Positions 1 to 8,541 of a stretch of 22,500 bases of DNA are shown one piece after another (the stretch's first letter is position 1; each line of letters begins with the position of its first letter). The notes under the pieces were generated by a model. The model saw only the letters and a list, made by a program, of their open reading frames with translations. It did no database searches and was not told the origin of the DNA. This DNA comes from Zelonia costaricensis. Lineage: Eukaryota > Euglenozoa > Kinetoplastea > Trypanosomatida > Trypanosomatidae. A program made the position numbers and the translations under genes. The DNA is taken from the NCBI GenBank assembly GCA_030849075.1, contig JASAOO010003441.1, positions 1 to 22,500 on the forward strand. Direction: 5' to 3'.

Positions 1-710
1 GAAGGCAAAGAGAAAGGGAAAAAAGAGCAGTCAGACCCAAGCACATGGCACACGCAAGCAGCCGGCATGCAGCGCACACGCAGCAGGACAACACAGATAA
101 GCACGATTTGATCCGAGGGGGGAGGGGGGCAGTGGAGAGCCGGAGATGCCGCGTGTCCCTTCACTCACTCAAGTCCCCCCTCCCTCCCACGCGGCCCCGT
201 GTTCCAGATCCACCCAAGTAGTGACTCAGACCTCGTCGTAGCGAACACCATTGCACACAGCACGCCCGACACGGCTGGGTGTGCAGCGACGGCGTTCGCG
301 TTGAGGGAGCCAGTGCACGCGCAAGACACACACACACATACGCAACCGCGTCGCCGCACGCCGGCGCCTTGCTTGCGGCGTTACCGTCCCGCAACACGTG
401 GTAAACAACGCAAGACTTAGTTGGCGTATGAAGGCGCTCATGAGGAGCAGGCGAGACACAGAGAATTTAACATCAGTGCATGAAGCAAACACAGATGGGG
501 GGATACAGCAGGGTGCGAGAGCTCTGCACACCCCTGCAGCTCAGCCGACCCAACCACCGCAGGCAGCAAAGGACACAACAATCTGAAAAAAAAAAATGAA
601 CGCGCGCAGCAACGGCCGGCGTGGTTGAAAAGCGCGCGCCACAGCACGCGCCGGGGTGGCGGCCGTGGGAAAGGTGGGATGGGTCCCTCCCCACTGTCCC
701 GGCATTCCAG
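1..710. other. Non-coding flank downstream of the minus-strand LRR gene
   Basis: For a gene reading leftward, this stretch holds the 3' UTR of the LRR gene and the spacer beyond it. It contains a short CA-rich patch near 328-340, an A-run near 586-596 and a G-rich patch near 116-130. The small open frames on both strands are Cys/Arg/Pro-rich translations of GC-rich spacer and overlap one another, so I do not call them genes. There is no TTAGGG-type telomeric repeat. Confidence 0.6.
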
Positions 711-2204
711 TCAGATCAGATACCACGGAAACGCAAATGCATGCCGCGGGGCACTCAACTCCACCACCCCCCGCTGTGCGAGAGCGTCGTACCCTGGGAC
801 CTTATCCGTGGAGAGAAGAAGCCTGCGCAGGCGCGGCGCACCGGCAAGCGGTGCCACACTCTGGAGCCGCTCACATTCGCAGAGCTCGAGGCTCTCGAGC
901 GCCGGACACTTGTCGAGACCCTCGACGCTCTCCACACCGCTCTTAGCGGCACGGATGGACACGAGCGCCGGTGCTTCTGCCAGTGACGCCAGGCTGTGTA
1001 ACTGAACGCAGAGGCGGAGATCGATGGTCGCGAGGGCCGGGCACGCATCCAAGCCGCTAATGCTGCTCACCCCGCTGCAGGCTGCGTAGATTGTGCGTAG
1101 CTGCCGCGCGCCAGCGAGCGGTGCCAAGCTGTGCAGATTTCCGCAACCGCGCACGTCCACGAGCTCCAGCCGCGGGCACGCACCGAGGCCGTCGAGCTTC
1201 TCCACTCCGCTGTACCCGGCGTCGATGAGCCGTAGCAACGGTGCCCCGGCGAGCTGCGCGAGACTGGTCAAGTGCATGCAGACGTTAAACTCCACCGTCT
1301 CGAGCTGCCCGCAACGGCAGAGGCCGTCGATGTCGCGCACGCCGCTCTCCGAGGCCAGGAGCGTCCGCAGCGCTGGCGCCGCTGCCACGGGTGCCAAACT
1401 GTGCAAATCTGAGCACCCACGCACGTTGAGGTGCACCAGCGACGTGCAGCGCGCAAATCCGGTGAGCTGCTCGATGTGCGCGCCATTGATGTTGACGTTG
1501 CGTAAACTCGCCGCACAGGCGAGCTCACTCAGGCGCAGCGCTGTGAACTGGCCGCCATGCACGAACAGTGACGCCAGCCACGGCACTCCACGAACAAACT
1601 GCAGCGTCTGCTCACCGCACCCGTCCACGGAAAGCGTGTGCAGGTGCGCCATGTCAGCCGGCTGCACCGCGTGGAACAGTTGGTCCAGCTCGTTCACCGA
1701 CACTTCCTCCAGCCGGTGCACCGCGGCGGGCGGCAGCTCAGGGGCGGTGTCGTACGGGCGCTGCAGCGTGATGGCCCGCAACTTCGCCAGGATTTCAGGC
1801 CCGGCATCGACGACCGCCTGCAGTGCCGCCTCGCCGCGAGTCCGCAGGGTGAGGCGGCAGCGGGCAAGCCACCAGGCAGACAGCTCCAGCGTGTGAAGCG
1901 GGTCGAGCAGGCTGGAGCGGCTAGGCAGAAGGCAGCGCAGAACGTCGGTGGAGGTGTCGATCGGCAGCAGCACCTTGGTGCCCTCATAGTCCCCGCTCAC
2001 GACCGTCGCGTAGAGGCGCGCTTTAGGCGAGAGTGCCGCCGGGGTGCAAGTACCCAGGATGGAGGCGTAGCTCAGCACCTGCGCCAGGGCATCCGCGCGG
2101 AGGGCCGAGAGAAGCTGCACACCCTTGAAGGAGCTCGCCCTGTACGTGTCATCGAGTTGGAGCTGACTGTGGAGGTGCTGCAACGTGTTAATCAGGTGTT
2201 CCAT
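711..2204 (-). CDS. Leucine-rich repeat protein (497 aa), no RING
   Basis: This is an LRR protein, probably a protein-protein interaction surface; the partner is unknown. I chose the ATG at 2204 (N-terminus MEHLINTLQ) because the in-frame extension upstream to 2630 only translates a pyrimidine tract typical of a splice-acceptor region. The predicted leader contains no other ATG. Residues 1 to about 180 are helical-looking with no domain I recognise. Residues 233-457 form five consecutive 45-residue units, each made of two LRR half-modules: a short 'SGVxxIxGL' half and a 'CPxLExVxLxxCxxLxSLAPLAGA' type half. A 40-residue cap ends in PWYLI. There is no signal peptide or membrane segment. The upstream neighbour on the same strand is a RING-LRR protein with very similar two-part repeats, so the two are probably paralogues. 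The family resembles kinetoplastid LRR proteins of the ESAG8/LRRP1 kind, by memory. Confidence 0.85.
   Translation of the reverse strand: MEHLINTLQHLHSQLQLDDTYRASSFKGVQLLSALRADALAQVLSYASILGTCTPAALSPKARLYATVVSGDYEGTKVLLPIDTSTDVLRCLLPSRSSLLDPLHTLELSAWWLARCRLTLRTRGEAALQAVVDAGPEILAKLRAITLQRPYDTAPELPPAAVHRLEEVSVNELDQLFHAVQPADMAHLHTLSVDGCGEQTLQFVRGVPWLASLFVHGGQFTALRLSELACAASLRNVNINGAHIEQLTGFARCTSLVHLNVRGCSDLHSLAPVAAAPALRTLLASESGVRDIDGLCRCGQLETVEFNVCMHLTSLAQLAGAPLLRLIDAGYSGVEKLDGLGACPRLELVDVRGCGNLHSLAPLAGARQLRTIYAACSGVSSISGLDACPALATIDLRLCVQLHSLASLAEAPALVSIRAAKSGVESVEGLDKCPALESLELCECERLQSVAPLAGAPRLRRLLLSTDKVPGYDALAQRGVVELSAPRHAFAFPWYLI
834..1508 (-). repeat. Five tandem 135-bp LRR-coding units
   Basis: The DNA encoding residues 233-457 of the LRR protein is five in-frame units of 45 codons. 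The units are diverged at DNA level but the protein pattern is strict. Each unit alternates a 'hydrophobic-x-SGV' strand with a 'Cys-x-x-Leu' strand. The exact 45-residue period, with no insertions, suggests expansion by unequal exchange of a two-LRR block. Confidence 0.8.
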
Positions 2205-3729
2205 AACGTTCTTTTTGAAGCTCTTCAGATGGATTGAGTTGGTTGAAGCGCTGGGGGGATTGGAGGGTGTGTGAACGGAAGGGGAAAGCCAAAGCAAAGG
2301 CCAAAGTGCAGGGTGCAACTCCCTTGTCGATACAAGCCCGCACGCGCCGTGGGAGTCGGCGGTCGTGTCCGCGTGCAAGGGAGGGGAGGCGGATTGGCGC
2401 GAGACAAGAGATGAAGGAAAGAGGGAGGCAGAGAGGGAGAGAGGGAGGGGGAGAGAGCTGGTAGAGCACACGTGCGCAGGAATCGCTGCCTCGGCGCGAA
2501 CGGGCTCCATCGGTGCCCGGCAGAAGCGATACGGCATGATCTGACGGCCTTGAGACTCCACTGTTGCGAACGTTAGGGAAAGAGAGAGACACGTCGCGCA
2601 GCCGGTCGGGGTCAGAGATAGCCGATGCACCTAGAGCGGAGAGCTTCGCGACTGCCACGCACAGCGACTTACGACTCTCCTGGTGTCTCGTGTAGATGGC
2701 TTGTTGTATTTCTGTGTGAGCCTAAAGACGTGCTCCATGATCGCTGTTGTGAGCAATAGTGCCGCAAAGCCGCGCGACAGAGCGCTCGGGAAAGGAATCG
2801 ACTAGAATGGGGGAAGCGTAGACAATAGAAAAAAAGTAAGAATGAAAAAACAGATAAGCGAGAGAGGAGCCCTGGTCACTTAACAAGCGCCGCAGCGGCG
2901 CTTTAGAAAGCAAGCATGTCACAAGACAGAGAGAAGTGGCTTCGAGACGAGCGCAGCGGTACTCGCTCAACAGTGAGGCCTTCGCTGAAGTATGAGCCTT
3001 CTCGAGATGCGACAGCACAAGATAAAGACGAACACAAATTCTGAAAACGTAACAGCGCGGAAGCCCGGTAGCGGCAAACGAGCGGCTAGAGCTGCAGTCT
3101 TGAGGTGCGCATGGTGGCAGCGCAACTATGGAACTGCCCGTTTTGCTGCTGCCGGCTGACGCCGCTGTACGTAGATTGTGTAAAACAACCAGTCAAAGGG
3201 GGAAAGGAGCCAGCAACAGTGGCGTGCGACGCGCGCCACCGCGTGCACGCTGAACAGCGGTGACGGGGCGGCTCTAGATGAGCACACAGAGACAAGCGCA
3301 TCTGCACCTCACGTCGCATAGCGAGGCTACTTTTTTTTTTTGTCTTCTCACTGTGCCTCTTTCGAAGCAAACGTCTCAACAGAGTTAGTCCCCCACCACC
3401 GAGACCTGCATCACGAAACCCCGTGCCTTGGCTCACTCCTGGTTCCCCCGTGTGAGAAGCTGGGTCGAACCCAACTTCTCACCATGGGCGTTAGAGAGAG
3501 TCGCTCGCGTCAACACAGCGTGGGGGCCGGAGCGCAACTATCGAAAGAGAATAGCCACCCGCGATAACGTGAGCACCTCTTGCTGCGGCTGGTTGAGGCT
3601 TGTGCACTGCCGGAGGCCGTAGACGGCGGACGCCACACCCGAGCTCTCTTCCAACACAGTGACATAGCAAGGCTGTTTGAATAAACAAACAAAAAAAAAA
3701 AGAGGGTACGGCGTCGCAGGCGACTGTTT
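2205..3729. other. Spacer between the two minus-strand genes
   Basis: This 1.5-kb stretch should hold the 3' UTR and polyadenylation region of the RING-LRR gene and the 5' UTR of the LRR gene. It contains runs of about 11-12 T on the plus strand near 3331 and A near 3691. The purine-rich block at 2412-2461 reads as a pyrimidine tract on the minus strand. The small open frames on both strands overlap, are rich in Cys, Arg and Ser, and have no recognisable domain, so I see no gene here. Confidence 0.6.
2323..2461 (-). promoter_or_regulatory. Predicted spliced-leader acceptor for the LRR gene
   Basis: Read on the minus strand, 2461-2412 is almost pure pyrimidine (repeated CTCC/CCTCTC). The first AG after it (complement of 2323-2324) would be the trans-splice acceptor. 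That gives a leader of about 118 nt without an ATG before the start at 2204. The exact AG is a prediction. Confidence 0.5.
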
Positions 3730-6657
3730 TCAATCATGCACAAAAGACTTCATCCTTGGCGTCCCTACCGGGATACTGGCAGAGTCGAGGTTGATGCAGC
3801 CGGTAACCTCGAGCACCTCCAGTGATGCCGCGCTCGCGTGCAGGACATCGAGACTTTCAATGCGGGTGTAGTTCAGCTTCACCTGTGTCAAATGCTCCGC
3901 AAGTGCAAGTGCTGAAACGTCCGCAAGGTTGGTGCAGCCGCTTGCGTCGACAACACTCAGCACGGCCGCACTGCCTGCGAGAGCATTCAGATCAGCCACC
4001 GAGGTGTTCCTGAGTGCCACCCGCCGCAACTGCGTCGCCAGTGCCAAAGCACTGATATCGTGCAGATTCAGGCAGCCACTGAAGTCCACGTCTTCCAGCT
4101 GCCGCGTGGTGCCAGCCAGCACGTGCAGCGTGCTGAGACGCAGCTTGCGCAGATGTGCGACCTTCAGCGCGGTGGCTGCGCGCAACGGGGTCAGCTCGTG
4201 CAGCTGCGCGCAGCCGCTGAGGTTGACGTACTCGAGGGTGCGCAAGGAAGCACGCACGACGTCGATAGAGTCAATGGCCGTCTCTGTCAGATTCAAGCGA
4301 TGCAGCTGCACCGCATTCCCAAGAGCGGAAACATCCGTGACGCCCTTGCAATGGGTAAGCTCCAGCACCGTGAGAGAAGCAGCGGTGGCTCTTAACGCCT
4401 CGACACTACGGACACTGGTCCCCCACACGAACACCTCCCTCAGCCGCGTCGCGGAGGCGATGGGGGAAAGGTCAGAAATGCTGCTGCAATTGCCGAGTGC
4501 GAGCACCTCGAGGCACGGCGCGGTAGCTCGCAGGGGCTCCAGGCTGCTCACGGCAGTCCTCGTGAGGAGCACCTGACGGAGTTTTGTGGCGGCGGAAAGA
4601 GGGGACAGATCGGCGATGCGAGCGCAGTCAGCCAGACCCACAACTTCCAGTGTGCCAGCGCTGGGCCGCAGCGCTTCAATACTCGTGATGGTCGTCTTTT
4701 GCATGCGCACCTCCCGCAGCTTAGCGGCGTTGGCGAGAGGCGAAATGTCACAGACGCGGCTGCAGCCGCCGATCTCCAGCACCTCCAGCGTCGGTGCGCT
4801 GAACCGGAGCGCCGCGATGTCGCCGACGTTCGTGCCCCAGAGGTAGACGAGCCGTAGATGCGTGGCGGCGAGCAGCGGCGCAATGTCTGACACGCGGGAG
4901 CAGCCCCCCAGCGCCACCACCTCCAAACAGCTCGCCGAGGGCAGAAGCGCCTCCACCGAGCTGATGTTTGTGTTAGTGAGGTACACCTCCCGCAATTGCT
5001 TGGCGTGCACGAGCGCGGAGATGTCGCCAAGGCGTGAGCACCCGCCGAGGAAGAGGCACTGCAGCGACGACACGCTGGATCGCAGCGGCTCGATCGAGCT
5101 CACGGTGGTGCTGGCAAGGCGTATCTCGCGGAGCTGCCCGCAGCTGCGCAGCGGTGACAAGTCGGAGAGGTTACACTTGTCTGCGCAAACCACCTGCAGG
5201 CTGGTAGCACTCGCCTTGAGAGCCGTCAGACTCTTCACTCCGGTGGACTGCACGTCGACGTGGAGCAAGTGCGGAGCGGCGGAGACGGGTGACAGGTCGG
5301 TGAGCTCCGCAAGCTGGCCGAGGCAAAGCACCTTCAGCGAGGCGGCGCTAAAATGAAGTGGTTCGACGCTGCTCACGCCTGTTCCGCTGAGGTCCACGTG
5401 ACAAAGCCGCGTCGCTTCTGACAGTGCCGCAATGGTGTCGACGCGCCGGCACCTGCCCGCCCGCACCACCTCAAGCGTGCCAGCTACGGGCTGGAGTGGT
5501 GCGAGGTCGGTGATCTGGGTTCCGCCGCAGTGCAGCTCACGGAGCGCGGTGGCCGCCGAAAGGCACTTGATGCTCTGCAGACCTGCGCAGTCCTCCACGT
5601 CGACCACCGTTAGCGTCGCCAGGCTGGCGGCAAGCGGTGTCAAGTCGCTGACTCCCGTGCCCCGCAAACGAACTTCACTCAGCTGCATCATGCCAGAGAG
5701 CGGGGCAATGCTTGTGAGGTTTTCGCAGCCCTCTGCTGCAATCACACGTAAGGTGGCAGCACACGAAGCCAAGCAACCGAGGGTGCTGATGCTCGTCCCC
5801 CCGAAAAACGCCTGCTCCAACGCGCTTGATTTTGACATCGTCGGCAGGAGGCTGACCTTGCGACAGCCCTCTAGCGACAGTTTGACAAGCTTTCCCAGGC
5901 ACGCCAGATCCGAAACGTCTGCGAGGTCGGCGCAGTCACAGAGTTCCACCGTTGCCAGAAGCGGACAGTCTCCCACGCCGGCGACGCTGCGGATGCCGCT
6001 GTCCCGCACGATTAGCTCGCGCAGCTCGGCGGCGGCGCAGAGCGGCGGCAGTCGCTTGAGTTGGCGGCAGCCTTGCAAGTGAAGCACGCGCAGTTGAGGG
6101 AATCCATCCAGCTTGGACGCGTCGGCGAGCGACGGAGTGGTGCAGAGAAGAACGCGCACGGGACCTCTGTTGACAAAGGCGCTGGGCTGAACAGGAGAAT
6201 GGCAGTAGAACACTTCGTCGGCAGTGGTGCGCTGATTCTGGACATCGGTCGCATATCGTACTTCGTACTGCTGCACGCGCTGCAAGTCGGCGGCGGCAGC
6301 ATTGATGTCAACCTCGAGCCTCTTGGTATCGAGATGACCAACTACGATTTCGCGAGCGGTGACCACTGCGGTGTTTCCGCGAGCTGCGCGGAGCTGCTCG
6401 AGCGACTCGGAAATGAGAGCGTCCTGCACGGCATGTCGGATGCGGCAGCTGAAGTCCTTGTCGGTAAACCACTCGGTTTCACTGCGGCACAGCGGGCACC
6501 GCGTCTCGCACATGAACGAGCATCGAAGGCAGACGTAGTGCTTACAACAAACGTTGCGCACCGCCGGGATCATGGGTTTGGTGCACACGCAGCAGATAAA
6601 GCTGTCATCCACAATGACGTCGCTGCGCGTGACAAGTGGCAGTGGTGCGGTGGCCAT
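3730..6657 (-). CDS. RING-finger/leucine-rich repeat protein (975 aa), ESAG8/LRRP1-like
   Basis: A likely E3 ubiquitin ligase-type protein. An N-terminal C3HC4 RING finger would recruit a ubiquitin-conjugating enzyme, and the LRR array would bind substrate. The start at 6657 (MATAPLPLVT) is preferred because the open frame upstream to 6999 translates leader sequence and homopolymer runs. RING ligands are C22, C25, C37 or C38, H40, C43, C46, C54 and C57. Residues 60-200 are a helical linker. Irregular LRRs begin near residue 215. From residue 326 to the end there are 14 units of 46 residues (one of 45), each with a 'LREVxLxxTxVSSIEAL' half and a 'LEVLxLGGCSxLxDISPL' half. In T. brucei, ESAG8 and LRRP1 are RING plus LRR proteins; membership here is inferred from architecture. 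It is the first gene of the leftward transcription unit. There is no membrane segment or signal peptide. Confidence 0.85.
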   Translation of the reverse strand: MATAPLPLVTRSDVIVDDSFICCVCTKPMIPAVRNVCCKHYVCLRCSFMCETRCPLCRSETEWFTDKDFSCRIRHAVQDALISESLEQLRAARGNTAVVTAREIVVGHLDTKRLEVDINAAAADLQRVQQYEVRYATDVQNQRTTADEVFYCHSPVQPSAFVNRGPVRVLLCTTPSLADASKLDGFPQLRVLHLQGCRQLKRLPPLCAAAELRELIVRDSGIRSVAGVGDCPLLATVELCDCADLADVSDLACLGKLVKLSLEGCRKVSLLPTMSKSSALEQAFFGGTSISTLGCLASCAATLRVIAAEGCENLTSIAPLSGMMQLSEVRLRGTGVSDLTPLAASLATLTVVDVEDCAGLQSIKCLSAATALRELHCGGTQITDLAPLQPVAGTLEVVRAGRCRRVDTIAALSEATRLCHVDLSGTGVSSVEPLHFSAASLKVLCLGQLAELTDLSPVSAAPHLLHVDVQSTGVKSLTALKASATSLQVVCADKCNLSDLSPLRSCGQLREIRLASTTVSSIEPLRSSVSSLQCLFLGGCSRLGDISALVHAKQLREVYLTNTNISSVEALLPSASCLEVVALGGCSRVSDIAPLLAATHLRLVYLWGTNVGDIAALRFSAPTLEVLEIGGCSRVCDISPLANAAKLREVRMQKTTITSIEALRPSAGTLEVVGLADCARIADLSPLSAATKLRQVLLTRTAVSSLEPLRATAPCLEVLALGNCSSISDLSPIASATRLREVFVWGTSVRSVEALRATAASLTVLELTHCKGVTDVSALGNAVQLHRLNLTETAIDSIDVVRASLRTLEYVNLSGCAQLHELTPLRAATALKVAHLRKLRLSTLHVLAGTTRQLEDVDFSGCLNLHDISALALATQLRRVALRNTSVADLNALAGSAAVLSVVDASGCTNLADVSALALAEHLTQVKLNYTRIESLDVLHASAASLEVLEVTGCINLDSASIPVGTPRMKSFVHD
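3733..5682 (-). repeat. Fourteen tandem 138-bp LRR-coding units
   Basis: Residues 326-975 of the RING-LRR protein are encoded by 14 consecutive units of 46 codons; the fourth is one codon shorter. The units aligned near 4560-5090 resemble one another most, with 'GGCSR' recurring. The 46-residue period differs by one residue from the 45-residue period of the neighbouring LRR gene, so the two arrays probably expanded separately from a shared two-LRR module. Confidence 0.8.
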
Positions 6658-6689
6658 GGGTATCTGATGTACGAATCGTTGAGACTCTT

Positions 6690-6740
6690 CTGGGGTAAGC
6701 GTGCGGTATGAAGAAAAGAGAGGCAAAAAAGGGTTAGACT
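6690..6740 (-). promoter_or_regulatory. Predicted spliced-leader acceptor for the RING-LRR gene
   Basis: On the minus strand, 6740-6708 reads as CT-rich sequence with T6 and CTCTCTTTTCTTC runs. It is followed by a CAG whose AG is the complement of 6690-6691. This would leave a leader of about 32 nt with no ATG before the start at 6657. It supports 6657 as the start. Confidence 0.5.
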
Positions 6741-7176
6741 GGAGGCGTTTGTACGGCAGCGATCTGCGCGCTGCATTTGAGAAAGAGGTGCGAGATGAAA
6801 GCGTGAATATAGGCCATGTGAGAGGTTGGTGGTACACGAACCGTGACATTACACGACAAAGCGGGCAGCAGCGGGTGACATGCCTTGACATGCATTTTGC
6901 CCGCAAACGGGGAAAAGGCAAGGTGGCCGGTATTGACCTCCATTTTTTTTTTTTTGCGCTAATCGCGGATGGCGCTTTGTGTGGCTTTCGAAGCCTCAAT
7001 TTGGCTCAGGTTCGTCAGCGGGGTGCCGCCTCCCAGCCAGTGCTAGTGCTGGGGCATCGGTCACGTGTTCCCAGTTGCGGCCACCGCGATAACCAGAGCC
7101 CTTGCGAGGTGAGCTAAGCCCAAGTGAAAAAGTCAGAGCGCCACAGGGCAGATGTCAGCTTGTGGGTGTGGACGGA

Positions 7177-7205
7177 GGGGGGGGGGGCGGGGAAGGGGGG
7201 GGGGG
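7177..7205 (+). promoter_or_regulatory. Paired G-tracts at the centre of the strand switch
   Basis: The sequence is G11, C, G4, AA, G11. The four blocks of three or more G could form a G-quadruplex. The tract centre (7191) coincides with the midpoint between the two divergent start codons. Runs of more than nine G near divergent start regions were reported for trypanosomes, oriented with transcription; the link to this site is by analogy. Confidence 0.5.
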
Positions 7206-7600
7206 AAGGAAGCGCCGGCGGCACTTAATTGCTGACAAATGAAGGCCGGCATGCAGCCGCTTGCGACATCAACGCCATCGCCGCGACGTCTCCTGCCGTT
7301 TACCTGCCCCCTCCCCCTCTCTTCGGTGCGGCTCCGACGCGCAGCAGTGAAAGAAGTGTACGTCCTTGTTTGCGCCACTCTTCAGGTATCCGCCACTGCG
7401 CCCAGTCTCCGGTTTGCTTTCCATACGACAAACCGACATCACCGCGCTACCTGCGGCGTGCCAGATCTCCCCTTGATTTACGAAAAGGAAGAAACGGGTG
7501 GTGTCAGGACTGTAGAGCACAAGAGTGCTGGCGCGGGTGCGCCGCGTGTTCGTTTCGAATCGTCATGGTCCGCAAGTGGCTCTCCAATGCACTCACACGC

Positions 7601-7648
7601 CTTCGCTCGTCTTTGCACCTCTCTTTTCCTTCTGCCTCTGTCGCGTAG
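7601..7648 (+). promoter_or_regulatory. Predicted spliced-leader acceptor for the first plus-strand gene
   Basis: A CT-rich tract (7601-7640, including CTCTTTTCCTTCTGCCTC) is followed by TAG with AG at 7647-7648. The leader would be 77 nt. An alternative AG at 7717-7718 would leave a leader of only 7 nt. Confidence 0.5.
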
Positions 7649-7650
7649 TC

Positions 7651-7701
7651 ATGCCGGCCAACGCCACCTCTCTTCCGACAACGGCAGCATTCATCCACTG
7701 A
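7651..7701 (+). other. Short upstream reading frame in the leader of the 271-aa gene
   Basis: An ATG at 7651, three bases after the predicted acceptor, opens a 16-codon frame ending in TGA at 7699-7701. The main ATG follows at 7726. If splicing occurs at 7648 this frame would be the first that ribosomes meet and could reduce translation of the main gene. If the 7718 acceptor is used it is absent from the mRNA. Confidence 0.35.
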
Positions 7702-7725
7702 CATCGCCATTTGGGCAGCCCTCAC

Positions 7726-8541
7726 ATGACGTCACAGACGAGCGACAAAAAGCACCTCGGGCCGCTGGTCGAGTTCCTTCGGTTTGTACTGGACTCGGAC
7801 AGCAGTCAGACTGCACGCTTTCCAAAGCGCATCAATGGCGTCGCCGACATCATGCGAGACACCACCGACTCTGGGGTCGACAGTGACTCTGTCTCGCTTC
7901 CGCACGAATTGCGGTACGAGGCAGCCGACACGAGCAGCGAGGACCAGTCGCCCTCGCCGTCTCGCGACGACGCCCCTGTCCCCGCACGCGACCGAGAGCG
8001 ACGCAAGCGAAGCCGTTCAAGCGATGGCGACGTTGCGGAGCTGGCCCCGGGCGACAGTGCACCCATCGACTGTGAGCTTGACGCCTCGGCCATCGGGAAG
8101 GGCTTTGTGACAAGCAACTACTTCGACTTCTCTCTTCTCGACCTCGGCGTTGCGCCCATTGTCTCGCCTGCCGCCACGGAGATGACGAAGGAGCTGGCGA
8201 GGCAGGTGAAGGGAAAGCGGTGCTGCTACATTACGCCAGGAACGTCCGCTGTCGTGACAGGCGACGTTGTCGATGTGGACCTGTCCTCCGACGCGTTGCA
8301 CGTCTCCCCTGATCGGGGAATGAGCGCCAGCTTGGAGTGGGTGCACTTCAAGCGCGTCTTTCAAGTTCCAATGAACATTGCTGCAGTTCGCGACGCGGCT
8401 GCGGCACGCATTCAGCGGATCATCGAGGCAGCACGGCGCGGCGAAAGGACGCCGCGGCTGTCGCCGGTGCAGGTGGCGGTGATGCCGGATGAGACGCCGC
8501 CGCCGCTGCCGCTACCGACGGCCGACGAGTCCGATCAGTGA
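7726..8541 (+). CDS. Conserved-looking protein of unknown function (271 aa)
   Basis: I do not recognise this protein. The start is the ATG at 7726 (MTSQTSDKKHLGPLVEF); the frame is open a few codons further but without another ATG. Residues 8-45 are a short helical region. Residues 48-118 are acidic and serine-rich, with a basic cluster RDRERRKRSRS at 89-98 that could serve as a nuclear localisation signal. Residues 125-215 look folded, with beta-type stretches (CCYITPGTSAVVTGDVVDVD) and an aromatic patch at SLEWVHFKRVF. Residues 220-240 form an amphipathic, Ala/Arg-rich helix. The tail is Pro-rich and acidic. There is no signal peptide or membrane segment. It is the first gene of the rightward unit, next to the probable Pol II start region. 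Codon third positions are G/C-rich as in its neighbours, which supports a real gene; function is open. Confidence 0.75.
   Translation: MTSQTSDKKHLGPLVEFLRFVLDSDSSQTARFPKRINGVADIMRDTTDSGVDSDSVSLPHELRYEAADTSSEDQSPSPSRDDAPVPARDRERRKRSRSSDGDVAELAPGDSAPIDCELDASAIGKGFVTSNYFDFSLLDLGVAPIVSPAATEMTKELARQVKGKRCCYITPGTSAVVTGDVVDVDLSSDALHVSPDRGMSASLEWVHFKRVFQVPMNIAAVRDAAAARIQRIIEAARRGERTPRLSPVQVAVMPDETPPPLPLPTADESDQ

Larger units (their letters stand above)
6658..7725. promoter_or_regulatory. Divergent strand-switch region, probable Pol II start region
   Basis: Genes to the left run on the minus strand and genes to the right on the plus strand, so this 1068-bp spacer separates two divergent transcription units. 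In Leishmania and Trypanosoma such divergent regions are the usual sites of RNA polymerase II initiation, marked by H2A.Z and acetylated histones. Sequence seen: pyrimidine tracts with AG near each outer edge, a 13-T run at 6943-6955, and two G-runs in the centre. No coding frame is credible here. Promoter activity is inference from gene layout. Confidence 0.75.

Noticed and set aside
2205..2630. N-terminal extension of the LRR protein to a start at 2630
   Set aside because: The extra 142 residues translate a pyrimidine tract (Ser/Leu/Pro) typical of a trans-splice region; the ATG at 2204 gives a clean start.
6658..6999. N-terminal extension of the RING-LRR protein to 6999
   Set aside because: It includes a poly-Lys stretch from a homopolymer and crosses the predicted splice acceptor; the RING starts soon after the ATG at 6657.
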